This document shows, piece by piece, positions 25,512 to 34,025 of a DNA stretch of 64,000 bases. Position 1 is the stretch's first letter. Each line of letters begins with the position of its first letter. Under the pieces are notes generated by a model. It was not told the origin of the DNA. It made no database searches and saw only the letters and a list, made by a program, of their open reading frames with translations. A program made the position numbers and the translations under genes. This stretch comes from Bacteroidales bacterium. GTDB lineage: Bacteria; Bacteroidota; Bacteroidia; Bacteroidales; UBA932. The DNA is taken from the NCBI GenBank assembly GCA_017548985.1, contig JAFYYW010000039.1, forward strand, positions 1 to 64,000. Reading direction: 5' to 3'.

Positions 25512-26960
25512 TTAAAGCGAGTCGCCGAAATCTTTGCGGAACTTCTTCGCCAGCTCTTCCTGCCAGTAGCCGATCTCCTTCATCCTACCGAAGAAGAAAC
25601 GGAGCACTTTAGGCTCGGAGACCCACTCAAGGCCACCGATAATCTTGCGGTTGTCCCAGAGCCACTTGACCCTGTCGGCGCAATACTTCACCTGCGAGAG
25701 GGTGAACACCCTTCTTGGCAAGGCCAGACGCAGGAGCTCAAGTTCGGCATACCGCTCTGAGCCATCCGGATTCCTTTGCTCGCTGACAGTACCACGCTCC
25801 ATCCCCCTGATACCTCCGGCTATGAAGAGAGCCGCTCCGACTGCAGCCGCGGGATATTGGTTATGAGGAATATCCGGGACAATCTCGGAACAGTTGAGGT
25901 GGGCACCCAAACCACCTGCGGGCTTGATTACCGGCACACCATAGTCATCGAGTTCCTTGACCAGGTAGGCGATGAACTCAGGGCCCTGGCTGATATACTC
26001 CATGTCGAGGGACTCGATAAGTCCGACGGCCATTGCCTCCATGGAACGGACTTCCATTCCACCATAGGTAAGGAATCCCTCGTAGAGAGGCACGAATTCC
26101 ATCATCTCATCACAGTATTTCTTGTCATGAGAAGTAATAATGCCACCACGAGAGAATCCCAACTTGCGGGCGGAGAAGTAGATGATATCGAAACGATCCG
26201 CAAGAATATGGTATATCTCCTTAGTGGTCATATACTTGCATCTGGGCTCGCGCATCTTCATGAAATACACGTTATCCTGCAGGAGAGATGCGTCAAGGAC
26301 ACTCCTCACACCGAACTCGTGGCAGATGTCAGTCACAGCCAGCATATTCTCAAGGGAGACAGGCTGTCCGCCGATCAGGTTGGTTCCCGCTTCCACGCGG
26401 ACGAACGCGACTTTCTCCGGACCGAGGTCCTTGATGGTCTTCCGCAAAGCCTTAAGATCGAAATTACCCTTGAACGGATCGTCAGACTGAGGAATAAGTC
26501 CCTTCTTGTCAACTAGTTCTATAACTTCTCCACCAACACGGGTGATATGGGCTTTGGTGGTTGTGAAGTGGAAATTCATCAGGGTGTACATCCCAGGTTT
26601 GACATATGCCTCGGCCAGGATATTCTCCGCGGCCCTGCCCTGGTGAGCGGGTAGGACATTATCCGTACCGAAGACCTCCTTGACAGCGGCCTTGACACGG
26701 TTGAAAGTCTCTGATCCGGCGTAGGAGTCATCCGCGATCGACATTGAGGCAATCTGGCGGTCAGACATGCCGTTGACTCCTGAATCAGTGATCATGTCAA
26801 GGTAAATGTCCTTATTCTGAAGGAGGAATGTATTGTTACCCGCATCCTGGATGCATTTCAAACGCTCCTCGACAGGAAGAAGGAAAAGTTTCTGCACTAC
26901 ACGAACCTTGTGCATCTCAAGCGGCACCTGGTTCTCGCTCTGGTAAAATTTTACTGGCAT
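25512..26960 (-). CDS. tnaA: Tryptophanase (beta-eliminating lyase)
   Basis: 482 residues from ATG 26960; the frame extends upstream but only to within the preceding gene. PLP-fold residues are visible: AHQGRAAENIL (phosphate-binding loop), HFTTTKAHI, RVEAGTNLIGGQPVSLEN, VLDASLLQDN (Asp for the pyridine nitrogen), and FSARKLGFSRGG with the PLP Lys. The C-terminal VFTLSQVKYCADRV matches the tryptophanase/tyrosine phenol-lyase family; of the two, tryptophanase is more usual in gut Bacteroidales. The reaction is tryptophan to indole, pyruvate and ammonia. It is last in an operon with DUF4301 and the Na/Pi-transporter fusion. No TnaC-like leader peptide was seen in the 31-base spacer. Confidence 0.88.
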   Translation of the reverse strand: MPVKFYQSENQVPLEMHKVRVVQKLFLLPVEERLKCIQDAGNNTFLLQNKDIYLDMITDSGVNGMSDRQIASMSIADDSYAGSETFNRVKAAVKEVFGTDNVLPAHQGRAAENILAEAYVKPGMYTLMNFHFTTTKAHITRVGGEVIELVDKKGLIPQSDDPFKGNFDLKALRKTIKDLGPEKVAFVRVEAGTNLIGGQPVSLENMLAVTDICHEFGVRSVLDASLLQDNVYFMKMREPRCKYMTTKEIYHILADRFDIIYFSARKLGFSRGGIITSHDKKYCDEMMEFVPLYEGFLTYGGMEVRSMEAMAVGLIESLDMEYISQGPEFIAYLVKELDDYGVPVIKPAGGLGAHLNCSEIVPDIPHNQYPAAAVGAALFIAGGIRGMERGTVSEQRNPDGSERYAELELLRLALPRRVFTLSQVKYCADRVKWLWDNRKIIGGLEWVSEPKVLRFFFGRMKEIGYWQEELAKKFRKDFGDSL

Positions 26961-26991
26961 AAACGTTTGTATTATGAAATCGTATTTATCC

Positions 26992-28482
26992 TCAAGCTTG
27001 ATGCGCCGGACGCAGCAGGTCAAGTACAACTTTCACTGGATTGAAAGTCTCAAGCGGTACCTCCACGAAGACAGTGTTCCAATCACTCATGGCCCCGTTC
27101 CAAAGGCCCGGGAGCTCCAACGCTTTCAACTCCCTACCCTGATAACTCTTAGAGCTGATGAAACCGGCGTCCTGATCGACATGGGAAGGCAGATCGAACT
27201 TCTCCCCGCGATAGTTCTTCAGTATGCACACCAGATCGACCGGGTTGAAATGGGTTGCCCTGGCCATGGCGCCCGCGGCGGCGGGATCATCCTTGTTGAT
27301 CTGGACACTCTCCAAGATCTGGAGGGAAGTGCTTCCGTCAGGACCTTCCACAATATAGGGACCGCCACCAGGCTCTCCCTCATTGCGGACCATTCCGCAT
27401 GCCCTGATCGGACGATCCAACTTGGAACGGAGCAGTTTCACCTCAGCCTTAAGATCACTTGTCTCAGGCAACACCACGCAAAGCTCGCTGTCTAGGAAAG
27501 CCCTGATCTCTGCACAAAGCCCAGCGTCAGGAGCATCATCGAGTTTCTTAAGGTAATTGAATATCTTGTCTCTCAACCTCAAGGCCTCACCCATCAGCAC
27601 CTGTTTGTACAACGAGGTGGTACCCAGCAACTTCTCATGGGCGACATTGTCGATATTCTTGATTGATACCAGCTCGGCGTCCACCTTGTCGAGATTGTGG
27701 ATCAGCGCCCCATGCCCGGCAGGACGGAACAACAGTTCCCCATCAGAGGTCCTGAAGGGCTCATTGGCCATGTCGACAGCGACCGTGTCAGTAGCCTTGT
27801 CCTGGTATGTGAAAGTGATGTCATAATGGACTCCATAGCGCTCCTCATACTCAGGAAGCACCTCAGAGACGGCTTTCTCGAATAACTCCCTGTGCTCAGG
27901 GGAGATAGTCACCACAAGCTTGCATACCCCGTCTTGACCACGCATATACTCCTGAGCCTCGACAAGATGCTCGGCTATGGCGGTACGGATCTCGGAAGCG
28001 TAACGATGGAATTTCAAAACACCCTTAGGCTTCGACCCGTATGCAAGCCCGTCCTCTCCCAGAAGCTTATTCAGGGCGTCCAACCTGTAAGAGGCCGTAT
28101 CCTCAGGCTCGCCAAACAACGCGGCGTCATAAAAAGCGAAGTCCTTGATCCTGGCGGCAAGTTTCGCTCCGGGAGCGTCAGAGGGCAGGTCCTCACCCGC
28201 CTTTAATGTGGCGAGTCCGGAGAACATATCCTTAAACATTCTCGAGGCCGCTCCTGAAGCCGGGACAAACTTGCATTTCCCGTCGACGCTGGAACCGTTA
28301 TAATACTCGACCGCGGCCTTCGCCTCATTCCCGGACATAACCTTGATGCCTCGTCCCGGGGTCGCCGGGGCCACTATTCTCATCCAAGGAAAACCTTTCT
28401 TGAAACGCTCCACCTGTGCCTCGACCTGACAGAGGTCAACGCCACGCCCTTTTATCTGGGCGATATCTTCTTTTGTGAACAT
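26992..28482 (-). CDS. DUF4301 family protein
   Basis: 496 residues, cytoplasmic. The segment CKFVPASGAASRMFKDMFSG resembles a nucleotidyltransferase phosphate-binding loop (G-x-x-SRM), and LLFRPAGHGALIHNLDKVDAELVSIKNIDNVAH recalls UDP-sugar pyrophosphorylase sequences. The family (DUF4301) is confined to Bacteroidota and has no demonstrated function; a sugar-nucleotidyltransferase-like role is inference from those two motifs. It lies between the Na/Pi fusion (17 bases upstream) and tryptophanase (31 bases downstream), so the three are probably co-transcribed. Confidence 0.85.
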   Translation of the reverse strand: MFTKEDIAQIKGRGVDLCQVEAQVERFKKGFPWMRIVAPATPGRGIKVMSGNEAKAAVEYYNGSSVDGKCKFVPASGAASRMFKDMFSGLATLKAGEDLPSDAPGAKLAARIKDFAFYDAALFGEPEDTASYRLDALNKLLGEDGLAYGSKPKGVLKFHRYASEIRTAIAEHLVEAQEYMRGQDGVCKLVVTISPEHRELFEKAVSEVLPEYEERYGVHYDITFTYQDKATDTVAVDMANEPFRTSDGELLFRPAGHGALIHNLDKVDAELVSIKNIDNVAHEKLLGTTSLYKQVLMGEALRLRDKIFNYLKKLDDAPDAGLCAEIRAFLDSELCVVLPETSDLKAEVKLLRSKLDRPIRACGMVRNEGEPGGGPYIVEGPDGSTSLQILESVQINKDDPAAAGAMARATHFNPVDLVCILKNYRGEKFDLPSHVDQDAGFISSKSYQGRELKALELPGLWNGAMSDWNTVFVEVPLETFNPVKVVLDLLRPAHQA

Positions 28483-28499
28483 GGTTATAGTGTTAAGTG

Positions 28500-30455
28500 T
28501 TATTCGAAATAATACCCGAAACCAGGCTTGCTCATAATACGGTTGGACAGGTCGCCTAGTTTGGAGCGGATCTCACGGATGCTCAAATCCACGATCTTGG
28601 AGCTGACTGCCGTATCCTTGGGCCACACAGAATCCATGAGCTCCTCACGGGTGAATACCCTGCCAGGATTGGAAACCAGGAGGCTGAGAAGCTCGAACTC
28701 CGCTTTCGACAAATCAAGAGGCTCGCCGTACAACTGGACGGACTTGCGCTTGTGATCGATCACAAGGGCGTCCAGGTTCAGCAAGTCAGCGTCTTCCCTT
28801 TTACCCATCTTCGCCTCGACCGCGTTGATCACGTAGTCGCCGCACTTCTCGCATTCACGGACAATGTCCACGAAAATAGTACCCAAAGCGAAGGAATACT
28901 TACCGGCATCCACATCCAATGTGTTCTGGGAGCGCAATTTGTCACGCAACTCATCGATATCATTCTCAAGAGCCCAAGAGTCATCAGGATCTCCCTCACC
29001 TTCAAGCACTTTGATCATATTGGCAAAGGCCTGGTCCAGAAGATTGAACATGGCGGCGATACCTTCCTCCTGTACCGGGAGGAACTGCTCTTTCTCCTTA
29101 TGGCGACGCTCAATCATCCTGGAGAGGTTCAAGCAGCTGTCGCCTATACTTTCAAGCTCGCTGACAGCGCGGAGCATGGCGCGGATCTTACGTTTGGTCT
29201 CATCAGACAGATGAGAGTTAGAGACTTGGGCCAGATAACTTCCGATCTCGCTCTCGAGACGGTCTGACATCTGTTCCATCTCACGCACCCTGGCGATCTT
29301 CTTCTCGAACGCTGACTCATCTGTCTCAGCGTACAATTCCCGGACAAGAGAGAACATCTGGCGCATCCTGTCGGCGAAGAGGGTGGTCTCCTTCTGCGCC
29401 TGGAGGACAGAGATTTCCGGAGTCTTCATGATACCGGTCTGGATGTACTGGAGACGGAACTCCTCGTCGGTGGACTTCTGAGGGATGAGGTAGGACACCA
29501 ATTTCTCAAGTTGCGGGATGAACCATATCAGGATAGCGGTGTTGGTCACATTGAACATAGTGTGGAAGGTGGCCAGCACGAAAGATAGCCTAGCAGGACT
29601 CTGTGAGTCGGCATGGGGGTCAACTCCGACAATCGAACAGGCGGCGTTGACGAAGGGATAGAACAGGCACAGCACCCACAACACTCCAAACACGTTGAAC
29701 AGCAGATGCGCCAAAGCCGCGCGACGCGCCTGCGTGTTGGCCGAGAGAGCTGCCACATTGGCGGTCACGGTCGTTCCGATATTCTCACCCATGACAAGGG
29801 CGATTCCCTGATATATTGTGAGGACCCCGCTGGTGCAGAGAACCATGGTGATGGCCATGAGGGCGGCCGAGGACTGAGCTATGACAGTCAGGACACCACC
29901 GACCAGGAGGAACAGGAGTATAGTCAGATAGCTTCCGGAATCGAAGGAGGAGAAAAAGTTCACAACTCCCTCATTGTGCGCCAGATCCATCTCACGGCCT
30001 GTCATATTCAAAGTGCCGAGGGCGAAGAACATGAAGGAGAGACCGAAAAGGAAATCACCAAGATAACGGTGCTTCCTGTTCTGGATGAGGATGACAGCCA
30101 CAAGGAAAACCGGCCAGACAAGATTCGCGATATTGAAGGAGAATCCGGCCGACATGATCCACGCCGAGAGGGTGGTACCAATGTTCGCGCCCATGATCAC
30201 CGAAATGGCCTGCGAGAGCGACAGGAGCGCGGCGTTGACAAAGGAGACTGTCATCACCGTCGTCGCGGCTGAAGACTGGACAGCGACGCATACGAGCATT
30301 CCGGTGAGAACTCCGGTGAAACGGTTGGTAGTCATCGCCCCGAGGATGTGTCGCAGGCCGGGGCCGGCCATCTTCTGCAGGGCCTCGCTCATCACCTTCA
30401 TTCCGTACATCAGGAGGGCGATCGAGCCGAGCAGCTTGAAAATTGTGAGAATCAT
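28500..30455 (-). CDS. Na/Pi cotransporter-PhoU protein fused to an OmpR-type winged-helix DNA-binding domain
   Basis: 651 residues in one uninterrupted frame. Residues about 1-320 are a Na/Pi cotransporter: eight or so membrane helices with the duplicated QSSAATT and QSSAALMA motifs and the matching GANIGTT and GENIGTT loops. About 365-545 is a PhoU-type helical domain (MEQMSDRLESEIGSYL, SELESIGDSCLNLSRM, ECEKCGDYVINAV). Residues 561-651 are a complete Trans_Reg_C winged helix: PLDLSKAEFELLSLLVSN, PGRVFTREELMDSVW, SKIVDLSIREIRSKLG (recognition helix) and the wing KPGFGYYFE. Family knowledge: the first two parts form a usual sodium-phosphate symporter. The DNA-binding part is not a normal component and would sit in the cytoplasm. 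It heads an operon with DUF4301 and tnaA. Confidence 0.93.
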   Translation of the reverse strand: MILTIFKLLGSIALLMYGMKVMSEALQKMAGPGLRHILGAMTTNRFTGVLTGMLVCVAVQSSAATTVMTVSFVNAALLSLSQAISVIMGANIGTTLSAWIMSAGFSFNIANLVWPVFLVAVILIQNRKHRYLGDFLFGLSFMFFALGTLNMTGREMDLAHNEGVVNFFSSFDSGSYLTILLFLLVGGVLTVIAQSSAALMAITMVLCTSGVLTIYQGIALVMGENIGTTVTANVAALSANTQARRAALAHLLFNVFGVLWVLCLFYPFVNAACSIVGVDPHADSQSPARLSFVLATFHTMFNVTNTAILIWFIPQLEKLVSYLIPQKSTDEEFRLQYIQTGIMKTPEISVLQAQKETTLFADRMRQMFSLVRELYAETDESAFEKKIARVREMEQMSDRLESEIGSYLAQVSNSHLSDETKRKIRAMLRAVSELESIGDSCLNLSRMIERRHKEKEQFLPVQEEGIAAMFNLLDQAFANMIKVLEGEGDPDDSWALENDIDELRDKLRSQNTLDVDAGKYSFALGTIFVDIVRECEKCGDYVINAVEAKMGKREDADLLNLDALVIDHKRKSVQLYGEPLDLSKAEFELLSLLVSNPGRVFTREELMDSVWPKDTAVSSKIVDLSIREIRSKLGDLSNRIMSKPGFGYYFE

Positions 30456-30459
30456 ATCG

Positions 30460-30467
30460 CGAATTTA
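30460..30467 (-). promoter_or_regulatory. -7 element of the Na/Pi fusion-DUF4301-tnaA operon
   Basis: TAAATTCG on the minus strand, five bases before the ATG at 30455. A TTTC lies 19 bases upstream. An inverted repeat TTTCCC/GGGAAA sits between the two elements and could be an operator. Confidence 0.45.
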
Positions 30468-30502
30468 ATCGCTTTTCCCTTTATGGGAAAGCCATTTGCG
30501 AT

Positions 30503-31591
30503 TTATTTATCAACTTTTTTCTCCCCATAAACGCACCACCGGAAAACGGGAATCCGCCTGAGTATCTCATACAGGACCGGAGTGAGCAAGAACACGGACG
30601 CGGCCAGTATGAGATACATGACCACAGGTGGCAAATCCGTATATACCTTCATCATATAACCCAGCGACGCGATGAAGAGATAGTGGGTGACATAGAGGCC
30701 ATAACTGGACCTGGTCATGTAGGCTGACACCGGCCCGGTACGGTCGAAACGGGCCTTGAACCACCCCATCAACGCGAGGCACATCAGCCAGCCATAAAGG
30801 CAATTGAGGGGTGTACATAGGTACTGGGGAGTCGTGTTATCCTGTCCGAAAGTGGTGATAATGAGGACTATACCGGAAATGGCAGCACATGACAGCAATG
30901 GAATCCAGGCTCCTGCCAGACGGCTTTGCACCTTATCATGAGCGAAGACATAATACCCCATCAAGAATACGACCAGATAAAACAATGGTTTGTAGAGATT
31001 CAACAGGCCGGTCTCTGGACGAGGATTACGGATTAGAGTTTGCATCCCCAGCCAAAACAGAATTCCAAGCAAGATGATTGGGAGTATTCCAAGCCGTGAA
31101 CACTTTCCCTCCTTGTCCAGGTCCCGTATGGGCAGGAGCGCGAGGGAGAAAATCCACAGGTCTTGGACGAACCATAGCACTCCGATGCCACTGATAGCCC
31201 AAATCACATATTTGACCGGGCCAGGCAGACCAGCCGTAATGTCAACGCCATTGACAAAAGCGGTCGTCCGGATGTTGAAATAGCCAGTCATCCATTGGAA
31301 AACCAACAAACCGATAGTGGAGGGCACGAGTAGTTTAAGTGTACGGCTCTTTATGAATTCCTTAGGCGCGCGCCGCTCCAGCGAATAACGGGCACTAATT
31401 CCGGCGAGAATAAAAAGAAGTGGCATGAACCAGGGGTAAAGCACATACATGACCAAATCCTGGTACTGCGGGCCGCCGAAACCTCCGATGCCGCCTATGA
31501 CTCCTTTGCCATTGTAGTAGTAAAAAACATGGTACAGCAGTACCAGGAGCACGGTTACCCAGCGCAGGTTGTCAATCCAGTGCCTTCTCAT
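30503..31591 (-). CDS. Acyltransferase 3 family membrane protein
   Basis: 362 residues, about ten membrane helices. The start RRHWIDNLRWVTVLLVLLYHVFYYYNG has the conserved His of acyltransferase family 3, and FILAGISARYSLERR carries the conserved Arg. Members transfer acyl groups (acetyl, succinyl) to extracytoplasmic sugars, O-antigen, peptidoglycan or antibiotics; the target cannot be deduced. The ATG overlaps the TGA of the upstream AbrB-type gene as ATGA, so translation is coupled. Downstream is the Na/Pi fusion promoter region. Confidence 0.88.
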   Translation of the reverse strand: MRRHWIDNLRWVTVLLVLLYHVFYYYNGKGVIGGIGGFGGPQYQDLVMYVLYPWFMPLLFILAGISARYSLERRAPKEFIKSRTLKLLVPSTIGLLVFQWMTGYFNIRTTAFVNGVDITAGLPGPVKYVIWAISGIGVLWFVQDLWIFSLALLPIRDLDKEGKCSRLGILPIILLGILFWLGMQTLIRNPRPETGLLNLYKPLFYLVVFLMGYYVFAHDKVQSRLAGAWIPLLSCAAISGIVLIITTFGQDNTTPQYLCTPLNCLYGWLMCLALMGWFKARFDRTGPVSAYMTRSSYGLYVTHYLFIASLGYMMKVYTDLPPVVMYLILAASVFLLTPVLYEILRRIPVFRWCVYGEKKVDK

Positions 31592-31797
31592 TTGGTGAGT
31601 CCATCCATCAACTGCCCCACAAGCCCCTGGAACACCTCGCTCTTGAGAAGCGCTATTCCTCTCTCATCCCCCAGCATCACCAAAGTGTCGCCGGAATTGA
31701 TGTTATAAACCTTACGGGCGTCACGAGGTATAACGATCTGCCCCTTGTCTCCCACCTTCACGACTCCGAAGATGTATTTGCCGTCTTTTTCTTGCAT
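31588..31797 (-). CDS. AbrB/SpoVT-family small DNA-binding protein
   Basis: 69 residues from ATG 31797, picked because the promoter -7 element lies at 31825-31832 and the upstream in-frame start would lie outside the transcript. The core VVKVGDKGQIVIPRDARKVYNINSGDTLVMLGDERGIAL is a swapped-hairpin AbrB fold, followed by a short helical tail. Such proteins are dimeric transition-state-type regulators or antitoxins; no toxin gene accompanies this one. It is coupled by ATGA to the acyltransferase, so it may regulate that gene and itself. Confidence 0.87.
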   Translation of the reverse strand: MQEKDGKYIFGVVKVGDKGQIVIPRDARKVYNINSGDTLVMLGDERGIALLKSEVFQGLVGQLMDGLTK

Positions 31798-31824
31798 TTT
31801 GTAGGAAAAGTTAGAAATTTCCCA

Positions 31825-31855
31825 CAAATATAACAATTTCTGACTAACGCGACAA
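31825..31855 (-). promoter_or_regulatory. Promoter of the AbrB-acyltransferase pair
   Basis: On the minus strand: TTG at 31855-31853, 20 bases, TATATTTG at 31832-31825, then about 28 bases to ATG 31797. Confidence 0.62.
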
Positions 31856-31868
31856 GAACAAATGTCAC

Positions 31869-32522
31869 TTAACGTAAGTATCCATAATGAACCAGGTCGT
31901 CGCGGCAGCGCACCGGGGTTGTATAACCATCAGAGATGACATAAAGATTGTCGGCGACGCTGGATATGGCGTCGTAGTTGTGGTCGGTGACTATGACGCC
32001 ATGGTCTTGACAACGTTCCCGAATAAGCTTCTGGACAACCTCGATATTAACCGGATCAATCTGCGAAAACGGCTCGTCAAGTATATAGAATGGTGCCTCG
32101 CTCAACAATACCAGGCATAACTCAGCCAGCCGAGCCTCACCTCCGGACAGTTCCCAAATAGCGGAATCATGAAATTTTGAATATTTCGGGAAAAGGTTGA
32201 CGAAACTCCAGTAATTCACTCCGAACAACTCAAATGCCCTGTGAAGCTTGATGTTCTCAGGAAGCATACGACCTTGCGGAAGGTATTTGATGCTATGGCC
32301 GATGATCTGCCGATTCACCGGGACTTCGTCGATACTCACCATGACATTCTCAACCTTGAGCCCTCCCATGAGCGCCCGGAACATGCAGGATTTCCCGGAA
32401 CCGTTCCGTCCAAGAAGCCCTGTCACCATTCCGGTCTCAGATGTGATACAGCCTCCACTTAAAACCGTCTTGTCGCCAAAACGGACCACCACACTGTCCA
32501 CTATGAGTTTGTGTTTAGCCAT
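31869..32522 (-). CDS. ABC transporter ATP-binding protein, compact
   Basis: 217 residues. Walker A GLLGRNGSGKS, signature LSGGEARLAEL, Walker B FYILDEP, switch His in TDHNYD, all intact. The sequence resembles LptB-like ATPases and ends DDLVHYGYLR. Its start overlaps the end of the 105-residue membrane protein gene by eight bases, so the two are translated together. No other permease is nearby. The substrate is unknown. Confidence 0.9.
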   Translation of the reverse strand: MAKHKLIVDSVVVRFGDKTVLSGGCITSETGMVTGLLGRNGSGKSCMFRALMGGLKVENVMVSIDEVPVNRQIIGHSIKYLPQGRMLPENIKLHRAFELFGVNYWSFVNLFPKYSKFHDSAIWELSGGEARLAELCLVLLSEAPFYILDEPFSQIDPVNIEVVQKLIRERCQDHGVIVTDHNYDAISSVADNLYVISDGYTTPVRCRDDLVHYGYLR

Positions 32523-32832
32523 ATATCAACGTTACAGTGGTTAACAATACCGCGAGGGCCAGGAAATCGACCAGCAACACACTCAATCGCAGTTTCCTAC
32601 TGGATAGGCCAAGATTGATGTAGAAAAAGATGGCGTCACGACCACGGAACTGCCTTACCAAATAGTATGTGACCGCATAGACGGCAGTCTTTATGATAAA
32701 CGCGTCAACGAGGAAAGAATAGGAAAAACCTCCCGTAAGTAACTGGGCGCAAACGATATTATAAACGGCTCCCACGATGAGTTGGATTCTCCCGTAGCTC
32801 CAAGTAAGATATATTCGGTCCCCTAAGGTCAT
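32515..32832 (-). CDS. Small membrane protein paired with the ABC ATPase
   Basis: 105 residues. Hydrophobic segments at about 15-36, 41-60 and 82-104 give three membrane helices; between the second and third lies a polar loop RQFRGRDAIFFYINLGLSSRKLRL that could be the coupling region contacting the ATPase. I recognise no named family. It overlaps the ATPase gene by eight bases. A permease of three helices would need to assemble as an oligomer or with another protein. The upstream sequence to 32999 is AT-rich and contains the divergent kinase promoter; I see no clear promoter for this gene. Confidence 0.75.
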   Translation of the reverse strand: MTLGDRIYLTWSYGRIQLIVGAVYNIVCAQLLTGGFSYSFLVDAFIIKTAVYAVTYYLVRQFRGRDAIFFYINLGLSSRKLRLSVLLVDFLALAVLLTTVTLIYG

Positions 32833-32944
32833 GGCTGCCGTTAAATCTCAATTATTATGCCTTATTTTTTTTAGTAACCGTATAGTCCTTTTTCGACAAA
32901 TTATTATACATCCTAATCAAAAATAGAATATTTCCCCTTCTTCC

Positions 32945-32975
32945 TTGCAAAAGAGGATAAAATGAGATAGATTTG
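32945..32975 (+). promoter_or_regulatory. Promoter of the kinase-isomerase-mtlD operon
   Basis: TTG at 32945-32947, 20 bases, TAGATTTG at 32968-32975. The in-frame TTG at 32973 falls inside the -7 element, so ATG 33000 is the start. Confidence 0.68.
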
Positions 32976-32999
32976 TTAAGCACGAAAACGATAACCGAA

Positions 33000-34016
33000 A
33001 TGAACAAGTCAGAAAGGAAAGGCATCATCTCGATGGGCAACTGGATAATCGATTCCGTCAAGTTCATCGAAGTATATCCGAAAAAGGGAAATCTAGCGAA
33101 CATAGTGGGAGAAGACGAGGGACTGGGAGGCTGCGCCCACAACGTGCTCGCGGACCTGGCCGCCATGAAAAGTGGGATTCCGCTCTATGCGGGAGGATGC
33201 ATAGGTAACGACCGTCTCGGAAAGATGTGCCTGGACGAATGCGACCGTCTCGGCATTGACACTTCCAACATGAAGGTCGTTGAAGGAGCGTCCACCTCCT
33301 ATACGGATGTGATGTCGGAGATACACGGGACCGCCTCCAGGACCTTCTTCCATTGCCGCGGAGCCAACGCCATGTTATCGGTGGACCATGTGCTGGCAGC
33401 GGAATCGGATGCCAGGATATTCCATCTTGGATACCTTCTCCTGCTGGACGGTCTCGACAAGGAGGATGACGAATACGGAGTGGCCGCCGCCAGGGCTCTA
33501 CACGGCCTCCAGGAGAAGGGATACCTCACTTCCGTGGATGTGGTTTCCGAAGAAGGAGACCGCTACCGCAAGGTGGTGCTCCCCTGCCTCAAGTATACTG
33601 ACTACCTCATCGTCAACGAGGTCGAGGCCGAGAAATGCCTCGGCTGGCCAGTACGTAAGGAAGACGGAAGCATACTCATGGAAGACGCCTTACGGGCGGC
33701 AAGGGAACTGCTGGACGCGGGCGTAAACCGTATGGTCGTAATCCATTTCCCTGAAGGCGGCGTCGCGGCGTCCAAGGACGGACGTACGGCGCAAGCCCCT
33801 TCGTTCACTCTCTCAAAGGAAGAGATCGTGTCCACGGTCGGAGCCGGGGATGCTTTCTGCGCCGGAGCGCTCTATGCCATTCACGAAGGATATGACATGG
33901 ACCAGATGCTGGACATAGCGTCGGCCAGTGCCAGGTTCAACCTGTACAGTTCCACATCCACCGGCGGAGCGCCTACCTTGGAAACCATTCTCGATTTTAT
34001 AAAGAACATAAAATAA
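33000..34016 (+). CDS. PfkB-family carbohydrate kinase
   Basis: 338 residues from ATG 33000. The PfkB signatures are present: GGCAHNVLADLAAM and AGGCIGNDRLGKMCLDECDRLGI in the N-terminal half, and STVGAGDAFCAGALYAI near the C-terminus with the catalytic Asp in GAGD. The family phosphorylates sugars such as fructose, ribose or tagatose 6-phosphate with ATP. With the D-lyxose/mannose isomerase nine bases downstream, a ketohexo- or ketopentokinase acting on fructose or xylulose is likely (inference). Confidence 0.88.
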   Translation: MNKSERKGIISMGNWIIDSVKFIEVYPKKGNLANIVGEDEGLGGCAHNVLADLAAMKSGIPLYAGGCIGNDRLGKMCLDECDRLGIDTSNMKVVEGASTSYTDVMSEIHGTASRTFFHCRGANAMLSVDHVLAAESDARIFHLGYLLLLDGLDKEDDEYGVAAARALHGLQEKGYLTSVDVVSEEGDRYRKVVLPCLKYTDYLIVNEVEAEKCLGWPVRKEDGSILMEDALRAARELLDAGVNRMVVIHFPEGGVAASKDGRTAQAPSFTLSKEEIVSTVGAGDAFCAGALYAIHEGYDMDQMLDIASASARFNLYSSTSTGGAPTLETILDFIKNIK

Positions 34017-34025
34017 CCGCACGAA

